A stretch of 64,000 bases of DNA from Congeria kusceri (Eukaryota > Mollusca > Bivalvia > Myida > Dreissenidae): the NCBI GenBank assembly GCA_027627225.1, contig CM051033.1:11872558-11936557 (forward strand), written 5' to 3'. Made by a program: the position numbers and the translations under genes. The notes beneath the pieces were generated by a model, which worked only from the letters and a program-made list of their open reading frames with translations, did no database searches and was not told the DNA's origin. This document shows, in pieces, positions 12,859 to 26,285 of the stretch (its first letter is position 1; each line of letters starts with the position of its first letter).

Positions 12859-13490
12859 TAGTCGAAACGCGATATAACGAATGGTCACGGGTTATCTTGA
12901 TTTATTCATCATATCGCGTTTTTCGTAGTATCGCGTCTTTCGGAAATTACGGTTGTAACGTAATACATCTAGTGTTAATTTGAATCGTGTTGTAGCGTTT
13001 ACGAACGTAAGCAAACGTCATTGCATTAATTTATAAAATGTGTATGTATTCCATTATAAATTTAAAAATAATATACATTCCGTACACAGTTATCAAATTC
13101 GCAATTACATATTATCGGCAAATACAACAGTCATTTTAGTCAAATGCAACTAACACTGCAGAGTCTTAAATTGGTAACTGAACTTGTTAATAACTTTCTT
13201 TGTCCATGGTGCAAACAAACTGGCTAGGTGTCCGACTGGGCAGAGGTGTGAAATCTTCTTTGACAAGGTGCAAAAAAGTCCCCGTGAAAATATGATTCTT
13301 AATATCGCGTTAACATTTCGATACAAACATTATGACGGGACCGGAAATGTTGTTCTTAGTAACGCTTCTTTCGTAGTATCACGAATTCGTAGTATTGCAT
13401 CTTTTTGTAGTGAAATATATCAGGAAAACGGACGGGACCGGCAGCCTTATTCGTAGTATCCCGTCATTTCGTTTTGTCTCGTTTTGACTG
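12859..13490. mobile_element. Non-autonomous pogo/Tc1-mariner-like element
   Basis: The left end TAGTCGAAACGCGATATAAC and the right end, read inward, CAGTCAAAACGAGACAAAAC form imperfect terminal inverted repeats that continue into a matching CGGGTTATCTTGAT/CGGGATACTACGAA block. TA lies outside both ends (12857-12858 and 13491-13492), as expected for a TA target-site duplication. The motif TTCGTAGTAT is repeated inside at 12921, 13371, 13388 and 13450. There is no transposase. Pogo-like ends of the CAGTCGAA type are common in invertebrates; the superfamily is inferred from ends alone. Confidence 0.65.
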
Positions 13491-13492
13491 TA

Positions 13493-16400
13493 TGTGTGAA
13501 TGGTATTATTTTCAGAAGATGAAGCTGGTTATATTCATATTGAAATAGATTTTGTATACAAAAATGACAATTGCATTCCATGCAGTTGTTCCAACTTTTT
13601 TCGAAATATCTATTCGAAGTTGTTAAATTTATTGGCAACAAAATATGTAGATATAATATATGTAGATGGATAATTAAATAATTAACTAATTATGTGGCAA
13701 TGATGAGTGAAAGACACATATTCATTTTGTTACGGCTATACTCCATCGTTACGGTATTTTATTTTGGGCAATTTAACGAGCCATTTCAATACACATATTT
13801 GAACACACTTTTCATTACATATTATGTATGTTTTGTTTTTCATTTCATTTTCATTAAAAGAAATACTACTGCATGTTATCACATAGAACAACGATGCTAT
13901 ATATGATACACTTTATAAATAAGACTTACATGATTAAACGTATTAACAAATAAGAAACAAATGTGATATTTCATTTTATCAGAAGAAATATAAGTGCAGA
14001 GAATCATAAAAAATTAGGAAAAAGATTATAAATTTGTACAGACAACCTTAAACAAAGCTTAAGTAATTCTGTTAGACGATCTGATTTGCACAACGTTATC
14101 CAATTTTCGAAATAATGTGTTTCGATGAGGTCTTTTGATCTGTTGTGTGATGTTTAATAGCAGGAGATTTAAATGCCAGACTCGGTTTTTGCTTATTAAC
14201 TAACGCCACGCAATGCGTCAAATAATGTTCTTGCAACATGTGGTTCCTGTCAGTGCTCCTGATGAAAAAGGAGGGAGAAGAAACATGATTTTGGATTTCA
14301 CGGCATGCTGTCACGAAGCGTTACATTGTTACAATACGATACAGTACATTATAAGCGCTCGATAATACTAACAAATATAGCAGTCTTTCTTGATATGTTT
14401 CATAACCAATTTAAATCATCAGATTTCGTATTGCAATGATGTATCCATTTCAAATTATTAAATACATCTAATTTCAACAGTAAAAAGGAATACTCTTAAA
14501 GAGGCCCAAGATATATCATCAAATGAGATAAAAAAAAACACCTGATAATTATAAAGACTTAGCTTTTGATAAGTAACGGTACATGTAAATGTACGCAAAC
14601 ACTCCATAATAGAATAGACAACTAGTTTTCGTGTTTTTCCGGCTTCACTAGAACATCTTTAGTATGTGTTCACTAAAGATTGTTTGTTTTATCACGTTTG
14701 AACGCCGTTTCTATGGTAACAACTGTCGAGATTCTTTTATTCTTTGGGATTATATTTAACACGCTTAACGACATTACAATACAGACCCAGACCCGCATTT
14801 TTACTTTACCATTAACAAGAGTCACGGCTTATGTGCTATGTTAAAATGTTGTTGTTTTAATGAGAAAATAACAGAACAATGTAACGTTGGCATTTCGAGG
14901 CCATTTTGTGCGCAAGTTATAGCATTCTATGACACACCAGGTCGCGTCTGTTAATGTTCGGAAGTCTGACTGCAAAATTGACCGTATTGTCGTATTGCAT
15001 TTTCGTCTGCACTGTTCTGTTGTTTAATTTTTACGACTCAATTAGCTAATAATAACGTTATTATATCACACTAGTGAGACTGTAGAACTATATATTTTAA
15101 TGGATGAAAAATGATCTTTATTAATTATTAAATACATTTTCCAATATTATAATTCTTCAAACTACGTGTAAATAGTATGACCATGATGTGGCGTATTGAG
15201 CGTTTTAAACGACTTTTTTGTTTTATTTTTTAGACAGCAACTGGTACTTTAGATTCATTTATATAATTAACCCGAACATAAAGGAAAACCATTTAGTGAT
15301 CCGCCAAGTTTTTGACGAGGTGGACTGTATAAGCAATTAGCAAGCTATTTGTTCTGGTTAAGCTTGACTACCTGTTGAGTTGTGCATGTGTAAGCAAATC
15401 GTTTCCATTGGTATGACAGATGCTAGAAATAACAGATGTAATTAATGAGAATACTAGGTTCTGGGGTTTTATTTTGTGAAAAAAAATAGTCCATTAAATT
15501 TGGTGTATAGAAATGCTATATATTTTATCAATTGGTACACGAACTGCTTTTAACTCACGTGTTATGTAAAGGGTTGATTTTCATTTAATATCTAGTTTGG
15601 GTAATAAAAGTACTACATTGTATAAAAGTGGATGAGTAGAAATTAAGTTATTAGAAATTTTTTAAGAAATAAATTAATTATTTTGTAATTTAATGTAATA
15701 AGAGAAAATAAAAGTACATTAAGACAGGCAAATTGTTTTTATTATTTCAGATTCGATAAAAACACAGCTTAAGCAATAATATCAGACGAACAGGTTTTGC
15801 TTCGACCGCTACACATTAGTCAATTTACGAAGACAAAGTGTTTCGATGAGGGTTTTTGATATGTTGCATGATGCCTAATAGCAGAGGATTAAAATTCCAG
15901 ACTCTGCTTCTGTTTTTTAACAAAGACTGCAAAATGCTCAAATAATGTTCTTAGAACGTGTGATTCATGTCGGCTCGCCTTGATGAAAAAATAGTGAGCA
16001 AAAAAAACACAATATGTTTTATTTAATTGCAAATTGTCATTAACCGTTTTATTGTTACTGTAGACGTATTTTGCAGTTTTACTCGGACAAATAACAATGG
16101 TTTTTAAAATATTATATTGACTATGTATTATGTATTATTTTTGTTGTTTCGCAATATTAAATAAGTCGTTTGTACATTTATATACGACTTACCGTACACA
16201 TCTATACAGTAAATCTTATACCAGCACGTACTGAAACTTAGTTTATCTAAGGCGATAATACATGATACTGTGCAAACTAGCATTCACCCATACGTTGAAC
16301 TATGGTAGTTTGCATACAGTCCCCAATTTCGAATCTTTATTTGTTCCGCTTTAATAGAACAGATTAGCGCGTATTTATGAGCATTTGTTATATTTACGTT

Positions 16401-17860
16401 TGAAAGTTGTTTCTATGGGAGCAGTTGACCAGATTCTTTCGATCACTTTGGGATAACTGCAAAACGTAAAAAAACTACCAAACGCAACGCATTCCTACTG
16501 TTCCAGGACGATGCAACATGTTAAAGTCATTGTAAGAGACTATGACATAACACAGCAAGGGTGGTATATTGTGGAAATAATATGCGTAAGCACTTTTAGA
16601 GTTAGTGGTTTATGTTCAGAAAGTATGACTGTAACAATGTAGAATTCGTCGTAATAGAATACGAGAGAACAAAGCATTGATGGAAATCGACAGGTATTGT
16701 CTGTTTAGACAATAGTACTTCATCATTGTCGAGTTGTCTTGACGTCTTCGCCTTATTGGCAGCGACCTGTTAATTAACCAGTAATTCATATTATATGTCA
16801 ATTTGAAAAATGCAGACATATGTCTGCTAAACATTAGAGCTAAACATTAGTGTAGTTTGGAAATAAATTATCCAAACTTATAATGTTGTGTGCATAAATG
16901 TTTGTATGTTGATATCGTATAAAATAATAATTCGTTATATAAATAACTAGTACTTTGGAGTTATATTTATATAATTTCCACCAACCAACACAAAGCCATA
17001 ATATCACAATCAACCTAAAACGATATTTGCTCTGGTTGAACTAGAATTCCTACTGTGTGGTAAGCTCATATGTGGTGTTTCTATTGTTATGTCAGGTGCT
17101 ACACTTTGGGGATAGCCTTTATAAGAATGCATATGATTTAAGAGATCAGTTCACGTAGGGACAAATTAAGACCAATAATATTTTAATGATCGTAAATCGC
17201 GTCATCGCATCTTGGCATCGCATAGTCCTCTTGCAATTCGTTTCATGGAATCAGTCCACAGATACAAACTTGTACAATCTGACCGACGTTCACAACCTCC
17301 CAAATGCGTAGCGTATTTGAGTTGCTGATTTTATTAGATTGACGTGTTGTACTGGTTTAATTAGATTGACGTGTTGATCTGCTTTTTGCAATGCGACACA
17401 AGGGAATATGAGATGCAAGGATTCTGCGAAATTATCTCGCTATTATAAAAATGTGATATAGAAAAATAAACCATGAGAAAAGGCTAGAGATTTGTATTTT
17501 ACGTACTTCGGTTGTTATTATCGTTTGTCAGAACATATTCTTGTCATGGCTGTCGTAGCAATTACATAAGACTTTCCTGATTCGACGGTATTAAATAGAT
17601 AAAGGGTTATCGCTAACAAAACGCACAATCTCCGGCTAAATAGTGTCAACATTTCAAACGTGAGTATTCAATTATTGAGTATTTCTCCCATTTTCCATAA
17701 ACAAATCCAAGCGACTGTCCTTAACGAACCCCCACATGTGTCCTGGATACACGTTATTGATTTAAATTAAAAAATGTACACAATGTAAAAGTTTGACCTG
17801 ATACCGATTTGCTTATCAATGTGATCTAGACGGATAAAAGTATTTGCACACACTGTGAAA
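13493..17860. other. Intergenic; old duplications, no gene seen
   Basis: No supported exon. Blocks at 14090-14290 and 15820-16000 are diverged copies of each other (TTCGATGAGG, TAATAGCAG, AAATTCCAGACTC, CAAATAATGTTCTT). The block at 14660-14770 similarly matches 16350-16460. This indicates a duplicated unit of about 1.7 kb. Confidence 0.55.
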
Positions 17861-18099
17861 CGTTCTTACAATTTATCAAGACCGTGCGTTTCGTTAGCGT
17901 TAACCCTACGTTCTTACAATTTATCAAGAATATGCGTTTCGTAAACGTTAACCCTACGTTCGTACAATTTATTAAGACTATGCGTTTCGTTAGCGTTAAC
18001 CCTACGTTCTTACAATTTATCAAGACTATGCGTTTCATAAGCGTTAACCCTACGTTCGTACAATTTATTAAGACTATGCGTTTCGTTAGTGTTAACCCT
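17861..18099. repeat. 48-bp tandem array, five copies, open on both strands
   Basis: The unit runs CTTACAATTTATCAAGAC, then TATGCGTTTCG, then TTAGCGTTAACCCTACGTT. Units alternate between CTTAC..ATCAAG and CGTAC..ATTAAG forms, so the true repeat is a 96-bp dimer. Because 48 is divisible by three, 16-residue repeats appear in frames on both strands. No start context, splice sites or flanking coding sequence supports a protein. Confidence 0.92.
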
Positions 18100-18109
18100 T
18101 TTGTAATAC

Positions 18110-19019
18110 TGGAGTTCTTTCGTTTTTCCTAACTAGTGTGTTAATATTAATTATAAAGGCAAAATAAGTAATATTTGAATGAATAGTTTTATCAATATTC
18201 TGTAAATATTTTTACACGCTATCAAGTCAATAAATCAAAAATTGAGCATAACATGAACAAAGATATCATTAAGTACATACAAAATAGAAAAAAAATGCAA
18301 AATACAACCTAAGAATCGTACTTTCTTTTTACGTAAGTTTGTATTTTTTTCAAACAAATTAAGTTGTTTTCATTGAATCAAATCAGATGTTTATAAATGC
18401 ATCATGTTTACTTTATATACATAAACGTATTAAATTACCTCTAAAATGTTTGCGTATACACATATTTCGGATTTTGAAGGGTAGTAACTCTTTAAGAATT
18501 TCAAATTAGCTTGTTACATTGATATTGCACACTGGCTTAAATTTACTTTTTTTCAACCATAGCTTTTACAACGGAAAATGCCACAGACATTTTACAACTG
18601 CATTTCCCACGATATTGACTTCCTTTCTGGTCTACTTTATGAAAATATATCTTTCATCGCGTTCCGTTATTGTCATCACGGAATTCCATCAAACATTGTT
18701 GTACTTTACCTGTATGCCCGTCGATGAAAACATATGCTATTGACATCGGTTAATATTTGTATATCTCACAGATGATGGCGTCGTTAAAGCTCACATGTCC
18801 GCACTCGCTGAACGATAACATTACACAAATTATTATGATAATCGTAATAATTTGCGAACTTTCATCGTACAAGTCATCGTCCCTTGAAATCCAGTTCATT
18901 AGCTTTCCTTTTTAAATTGCTGAAAACATTTTCTGTCTTAATTTATTTGCACCAGAACTGCAAATTTGTGTTTATCTGATAAACAATAGTAATAAAACTT
19001 CTTAATATAAAAGACTTAA
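18110..19019. other. Intergenic; no gene seen
   Basis: AT-rich sequence without supported exon, RNA gene or clear repeat. Confidence 0.5.
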
Positions 19020-22000
19020 ATGGAATGTTCCAAGCGTTTCAGTTAATCAATGATGTCCCTTGTGCCATAACTCTAATAGCGGCCGTGGCTTTATTCATTA
19101 ATGATTTATGAGATAAACGGTCCTCAAAGAACAGATAATTGAAAAACCGTTGGCATGCAATTAATAATTGATTTCCTATTGACAGCCTTTTTATCTGACA
19201 TATGGATATATATTTGGAAAGCGTGGTCATCGATTATTAATTAACGGCTAATATGTATTTACCCACCAGAATCTGATTCGTTGTAGAAACGAGACCATTT
19301 ATGGCGTTACGCACTTGTTTGGCATTTGTTTCCAGTGCGAAAACAATGTTGAAGAGCTTGTAAACTAACTACAAAGGGAATATGAATAACTAAAACGCTC
19401 TGTGGAGTAAACAATATTTGAAAACCTTAATAAAATCTTCGTAATCTGGAATATCGATGGTAAATATATGTTTAAATTAAAAAAATGTAGTTTAATTTAA
19501 ACAAACAAAAAGAATATTTACTTGAATCTAGGTACATGGTCACAAATTCACACTGTATTCATGTTTTTAGAGAGAGATTTCTTGATACTGTTCTTTGAAT
19601 TATATGCATTTGGCATTCACGTTTATTCATTAATAAAATTAGTAGTTCTGACAACAATTTGAGTATTTAATACGTGTTAACTGTTATGTACAACTGTTAA
19701 AAATGACTGAAATACTGTATTAAATTTAAATGTTACCTGTTCACATTGTGCTGTCATTTAAGCAGTAGCTATTGCTGTTGGTTAAATATCTATCAAAGAC
19801 AGAAACGTTTGCAGAAATCTTGATAAATTCCTGAATTTATTAAGCTCAATGTATGTGTCGGTTATATTTTGTTCATGAACATGTTTTAGATCACTGTTAT
19901 GCACTTTGTCATGTTCGACAAAAACCCGACGTTGTGTGGCGTATATGTTATAGATATATATTTTCGTAACGTCACCAAACACAATGTGGGGGAAAGATGA
20001 AGAGAAATGACTGTTTGTTTATTTAGTCGAATGTACTGGGAAGTAAAGTCCTGATTAATGATTAAATATTTAGTAAAACATCTGGGGAACGAAACAAATT
20101 AGAGGCTTTACGGCAATGAAGACTATTGCATACACGCGAATTTTCTATAAAAATAAAAATGCTTAAACCTGTCGGATACCACATCTGCGTTCTATTGTGT
20201 TGAGTTAAACAAGGAATGGCATGTTTATTTTTATGTCTATGTTTAGATTTTTTCGCGAGTCTTGTGCGTCATATTGTAATATGTATACGAATTCTGCGTC
20301 TATGAAAGTGTCTTCTGACACTGGAAAAGAAACACGAACATAAAAATGATCAACCTAACAATGACGTAGCCATTAATATTCTCGACAAAACAATACTCAG
20401 GATATGGCATTCCCATAAAAATAAATAATTTGATGGAAACCTATACCAAACAGTATTGTACTTGTTATTGTTCGTTTAACTTTGAGTTATTTCCCAGATA
20501 TTTCGTTTCATCGGAACTAGTATGTAATTCCCCGGAGGATATATACGAGTTACATGACGTGTTTCTTTTCTTTAAGTAATCCTAAATAGACAACATAAAA
20601 CCGAAATTGAATAATTGGGCCTGAGTGATGCCAAGGTAAATAAAAACGTCTAAACGCAGGTTTTTTTCTGAGATAGTTTGTAATTGTCAAAGTGTTATAA
20701 ATGTTCAAAAGTTTACATTTTTGCGGTAATAAAGTAATAATACTGATGTCCATGGCCTGTATTCACAAAGCTCCTAAGGGAAAACTTAAGTAAATTTCTT
20801 AATATCATAAAATTCCTTTACTATCTGGCTGTTTCATGTATAGGTCTTTTTGCATCGAAATGGTTTTAACTAGAAAATATATTGCTTAGATGTTTAATGT
20901 TTAATAGTTTACCCTTTTATAAACAGAAGTCATTGGATTTCACATATAAAATTTGATTTGAAATTTCCACTTAAGTACGACTTAAATTAAGATTTCCCTT
21001 AGGAGCTTTGTGAATACGGGCCATATCTGAATAGGGCAAGCTATTCTACAGAACGCTGAAAAATTACATTCGGGTCATGATTTTGATACATGATTTTGGC
21101 AATTTTATACCGTGAAAATATATTTAATAAGTCGTATTTATCTAATTATAGATCCGTTCTTACGTTTCTTGATCGAACTGCACATTACGACACGGCAAAT
21201 TAGTGAAGTTTGTTTTCGTTTTAAAAGATCGGCTACTTGAACATAACACTTCAAATTCCTAATATCATCACGAATACATGTATCATGCAGTAATGGTAGG
21301 CCAATAGAAATAACACCAACCGTTAAAAGAGTTTCCGTACATTTTGGTCTATCAATTCATCTAAGTTATATCTGTTTTGACTTTGATACTAAGGTATCTT
21401 TTAGCAAAAATATGCAACACCTGTGTGAATGAGATACCAAAGCCTTCTTATCGCCTTGAATTTTTATCCACTAGTATTGTATTTGTATTTGTAAATTGCA
21501 ATGCAATGTATCGCCGACTATGAAGCTATACACAGCATTACCTGAAGCTTTGTTTAAACATCAATACGCTTTCTTTAATTAACACTGTTTGTCTTGGAAA
21601 GCTCTGCGGACTTATATCGGTGTTCGATGAAAATGTTTTAATACAGTCGTTAGGCTAAAACTCAAATTACAGGAAATCAGTTGGTAACCTTCAAGAACCA
21701 TGGTCCTTTTTCATTAAGTTATGTTATGTTCCAGTTATTGTTATGTTTCATGTTTGTACAATAATTATGGTTGTGAATAATATCCAATGGTTCAACAAAC
21801 AGCATCAATTACCGAATTTACACGAAATCATTGGACCGAATAAGGGGGCTACGAAGCAAAGACCCGTTTTTCAAGCTGTTTTGTAATCCCGTGTTATTCT
21901 CAGTTTATTCTGTGTGGAACGCTCGTTGTTATTACAAAAAGGGTTGTGTATTAAACTTTTGTAATACATGTGCATATACAGTCTACATGTGGAACCGAGA

Positions 22001-23810
22001 ACAAACACACAACCACCAACCACCCCACCAACAATAAAACAATTAGCTTATTCCGGAAATACTGGAAAACACTCGGACCTTCACAAAGATACTTGTAGGT
22101 ATTTAACTACTTAACTAATGAATCCTATAATAATAACTACATCACTAGCTCTATCTTTCCATACAAAATATAAGTTTAAAGATTGCTTGCGGTGATCGGG
22201 GTCACCGTAAAAATCTAACCATTTGTTCTTGTCCATTTCCAACCTTATCAACACAAGTTCATGCAAATCCATTCATAGCGTTATGCGTACAGTTGCCAAC
22301 TAGCAATCAAAAAACATAAATACAAACAAACATACTAATTAAGAAACCGCATGTAATAAAACGTAACCTATCTGAAGGTGGTAAAAGTAAGTGCAAAATC
22401 TACATATTACACACTTTGTATTGAATGTTTTTACAACGCTTATTCCGTATACTATTATTATTTTCAGCTTGCATAGCAGGGTAACTAAACATGTTCTACT
22501 ATTTGCAATAAAATTGTCTAGGTGCAACAAAAACAGACATTGTTTTAAACGCGACACATGTATGTATTTGTGTGAATACCACATTTGTCTCATGATCATA
22601 CCTTAGGAAATATATGTTTGTTTAATTACAATTTTAATTCATCATTGGCTATAACCATTCAAATAGTTCGTAAGTGTAACACTAGGAAGATTCCAGAGAT
22701 GTAAATCAATGAACCTTCCGACAGACAAACGAAATATTATTTCTCTGTCCTTTGACTAGATCAGATGACATGACAATATATTGACAATGTGTACATAGTC
22801 TAGTTAATTTAAGAAATAATGTTCGATGTATCGCTGTTTATTGGCCACTTCACAACGATCTGAAATTATTATGCGTAAGAATTAAATATCCACACATTAG
22901 AACGACAAAGAGTTGTTTATTGGACGATAAACAACAATAATGCGAAAATTATTTCGATTCTAACATGATTTGACGTATAGTTTTGCAATTGTAATTGGAA
23001 ATACCTTTTACAATGATCCGCTCACAATCGGGACTACTTTTTGCGTTATTTATTGGGTAGTTTAACATGATAATTGTGTTATTGGTCTATTGAAAAACAA
23101 AAGCGAGTATCATGTTAGAACTGAATGAATATTGTCTAATGCTAATAATTAAACTAATTTCACAATAATACAATATTATATATGAAACAATGCTTTTGTT
23201 TTCGCATGCTGTTTACCAATGAAGTAAGCATCTGCTGCGTCTCCTTATTTAATAAATCTATCTAATTACCCGTCATGACACTCAAAGAGCTGTACTGAGG
23301 TCAATCATCCATTGAAATGGATGGGTTAATGTCAGTTAATGTCCCTTTATTTAAAATCGAAGAAGAACTTAACTGAGTAAAATCATAATGTTTTGTAACT
23401 ATATAATTAAATTAAAAGATGTATTTATAATATTATTTGCCACCAAACACACACATTCGCATAATGTTCTTTATTTATAGTAAAATGAATCTCTATCTCT
23501 CAGACCAATTACCTAGTAGTGTCCCAACCCTTGACGTTAAATCCCTATTTGTCACACTGTATGTCCATTATCGAAAGTGAATTTTCACAAATCAGCCACC
23601 GGAATCAAATGGACCTGAATAATTACAAATGTCAACGACATTTTACCGGACAGAGTCAGACTATTTACAAGTAATGCAAAATCAATCTGAGTTAAATTCT
23701 AAAGACGAACTTGGGACATGAGGGAGAACAAAATAAAAGTTCAAGGCGATCAATTGTTTGTGTGCCGACCATTTTATTAGGCGATAATATCAGAATAAAA
23801 CGCCAGTGTG
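19020..23810. repeat. Diverged ~5-kb duplicated unit Q, copy 1
   Basis: Four landmark blocks occur in the same order as in 29047-33992: (a) 19060-19290 with TGATTTATGAGA, ATCGATTATTAATTA and CGGCTAATATGTATT; (b) 20200-20720 with GGAATGGCATGTTTATTT and TTTCCCAGATATTTCG; (c) 21440-21690 with ATCGCCGACTATGAAGCT; (d) 22670-23810 with CCCAACCCTTGACGTTAAAT and GACCATTTTATTAGG. A MITE (20752-21024) sits between b and c. No shared open frame is kept, so a coding role is unlikely. Confidence 0.7.
20752..21024. mobile_element. MITE-like element with ~30-bp terminal inverted repeats
   Basis: ATGGCCTGTATTCACAAAGC followed by TCCTAAGGGAAA at the left is matched inverted at the right, where ATGGCCCGTATTCACAAAGC reads on the minus strand. 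The 273-bp AT-rich interior has ACTTAAG motifs and no coding. It is absent at the matching place of unit Q copy 2, so it inserted after that duplication. Confidence 0.82.
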
Positions 23811-23826
23811 CTGTATTTTGTTTCTG

Positions 23827-24130
23827 CTCTATATTTTCAATGCCTTGAATGGTTTTAATATAGCTTCAGGTTGTTTTTTATTGCACATGACGACACAATG
23901 TGCAGCGTACATAAACCAAGCTTGTAAGTCAAAGGTCAAAATCACAATTAAACATTTGTATTTCTTTTTTGCTCATAACATCTAAATGCCTCGAAGGATT
24001 TTAATATTATTTCAGATTATTACATGACGATGTGTCCCGAATATGTCCCATGTTTATCAGACACAGCTCAAGGTCACAATTCAAGGCGAAAGATCAAATA
24101 TGTGTTTTGCATTTCAAGCTCATTGTTCTG
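23827..24130. repeat. Tandem pair (~145 bp) with nuclear-receptor-like half-sites
   Basis: Two diverged units share AATGCCT(T/C)GAA, GGTTTTAATAT/GGATTTTAATAT, ACATGACGA, and a tail with AGGTCA. TCAAAGGTCA lies at 23929 and TCAAGGTCA at 24068; the latter matches the extended half-site of ERR/SF-1-type receptors. Similar AGGTCA-rich repeats are, as far as I recall, common in molluscs, so function is not implied, although the pair lies within 700 bp of the FNDC-like exons. Confidence 0.5.
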
Positions 24131-24525
24131 TGCTAAAGCAATCCAACTGCAATCTGTGTTAAAGCGGTATGTGGGATTTTAATCACCTCTAGTGATAGCT
24201 CTTGTTATTGTGGTTGTAGGTCTTCAATGTTAACGTCCCAAGAACAAAACCACGTCTGGTAGTATGCAAACGTACTACATTTAGTTTTAATATGTATGCT
24301 TCTACCAATCATGATTATACTAAATTATTGGCGAAACACACTGGTCCAAGACAAATGTATAGCCGTCAGCAGGAGAATGAATTTCTATTTCAATTACTGC
24401 TGCTGCTATTTCAGGGTAAAGACAAAATGTACACCAACGTAGCATGTCTCTGTCAAATTACAATGTACACTAACGTATGATCAAACGTGCAATTCATTGA
24501 AAGCAATTTTTCTCTGTCATTACAG

Positions 24526-26285
24526 GTGAAGCACAACGAGCAACCAATCTAAGCGTGTACATCCAAGTCAAAACTGCGTACGTCTATTGGTCTGGTAGAA
24601 GGCGATCCTGATCACGTTACCAGATTTGAGCTGTCCTACGAGCTCGTGGAATCCCGTGGTACTGCGATATTCAAGGTCACTCATGGGATAAGTCCACTTC
24701 AGAGAAGCTTTCGTATAACCGGACTATTGTCTTTCCAAAGGTGAATTGCTTGACGATCTTCTCACACAGTCGGGCGCGTATTGCTTTCGATTAAACTTTT
24801 AAACTAATATATATTTATTTCTTTTTATATTAACAACATTTGTGGTATTCGTCAAGTAATGGTGATCTTATGTTGGTTTCAATACGTGTGATAATATTTC
24901 ATGTACTATCACATTTAATAACATTAATATTATTCTTAAAAATCTTCGTCTGCATTAAAAACATTATTTCTGCACGAAGGTTTCTTAGCAACAATGATTT
25001 TTTTTTACTTGTACTAGCTGCAGATATTCATATTTTAATTGAACAAAAAATGTCTGAATATCATTCATGAACAGATAAGACGCATAAGTGCTACACAGCA
25101 AAGATTTCTTGCAATCTGTGAATTGTATGTTTCGCAAATACATGCACACGCGGCAAATTACATGACTATGATATATTCAACGAGCAAAATTGAAATTCAA
25201 TTTTGTTGTTGTTTTCAGATATCGTGTATACATGGTGACGATAACGGATCTAGGTAGAAGGAACCAAAGCGAGGTGGTTGAATTCAGCACAAATGTCACA
25301 GGTAAAAACTATACATCTAATGAACATTTGATGCAGGAAATACAGTAACATTCTTATGCTAATATAGTCTTTCATTTGCAGCTGGAAAAAGTAATTTGCT
25401 ATTAGTTGTGATGCGTATTGAGTTAGCTGTGATCCACTGGTACGCGTACAATCTCAATTTCATTCCAGAGATATTCTTATTAATGGCTTTACTAATGTGT
25501 ATTTGCCTATCCACGAGTTTTTATTGTATTTCGGCATTATTATGGAATCCGTAATCATTTTCAAAGCTGCCATGATCATAACAATCATACCGTTTTATAT
25601 CCAATATATAAACACGTAACTAAACGTCAATTTAGTACGATATCTGGCGTTTTCGTTTTGCTTCTCATTTCGCAAGTTGACAAACATTTCCATTCAGAAG
25701 GAAAATATAAAATACAATATACAATTACATTTCCAAGTATATTTCAATCCTAACGATAGCCTCTAGAACGATAGGTTGAGATAATTATAAAATATATTGG
25801 TATATTATTTATTTATTTCATATATCATTACTGCTTCAGGGATACAGTTTATTGAGAACAGGGCAAGGGGTATCCAGATTGAGGAGGGCATTATTGTGTT
25901 GTTAGTAGTGTGCCTCTGGGTGTGCGCAATGGTGCTATTTGTGAAGCAATGGGATAATATCCGGATATTACAACCACAGGAACCTCGCTTTAAACATAGT
26001 CCTAAAAATCTGCATACCATAAGGATAGTCAAGAAACCTCAGGATAGTGTGATATACAAGAACTACAGCCGCAAGATGTCGTTGACAATGGTAGCACGAG
26101 AGAAGAAGCTTTTACGAATGAATACGGTGCCTATAATGGAGAGTGTGTCCTCCCTGAAAGCTTTGACATCGAAGTACAGGACCAACTTGCCCACCATTGA
26201 AATGGAAGAGACGTCACATAAACCGTGTTCCACAATAGAACCTATTGAAGAAGTAACGGTGATTAATGAAAGCTCAACAGCATAG
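24526..26285 (+). CDS. FNDC4/FNDC5 (irisin)-like membrane protein, last three exons, with a frame break
   Basis: Three exons are visible: 24526-24740 (acceptor TTACAG, donor GTGAAT), 25219-25301 (TTTTCAG, GTAAAA) and 25840-26285 (GCTTCAG, stop TAG). Together they give a fibronectin III domain (ATNLSVYIQVKTAYVYW at its start; YRVYMVTITDLGRRNQSEVV near its end), then a short stem, a transmembrane segment (IIVLLVVCLWVCAMVLFV) and a cytosolic tail beginning KQWDNIRILQPQEP. FNDC4 and FNDC5 have this order: one ectodomain FN3 domain, one TM helix, and a tail of the form RQYDIIKDNEP. Here the tail is longer, about 115 residues, basic then acidic. Both joins keep frame (aG|A and g|GG). Within the first exon, however, the reading frame changes near 24591-24605: frame 1 runs to a stop just downstream and frame 2 has a TAA upstream, so one extra base (or two missing) lies there. 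It is either a sequencing error or a broken gene. The signal-peptide exon(s) upstream were not found. A possible polyadenylation signal AATAAA is at 26556. The exact FNDC subtype is inferred; a receptor-like FN3 protein of another family is the alternative. Confidence 0.75.

Noticed and set aside
17826..18132. Repeat proteins (MRFVSVNPTF and its antisense KRIVLINCKN)
   Set aside because: 48-bp satellite divisible by three, open on both strands; no gene signals.
25805..26032. 75-residue antisense frame
   Set aside because: Antisense shadow of the last FNDC-like exon.
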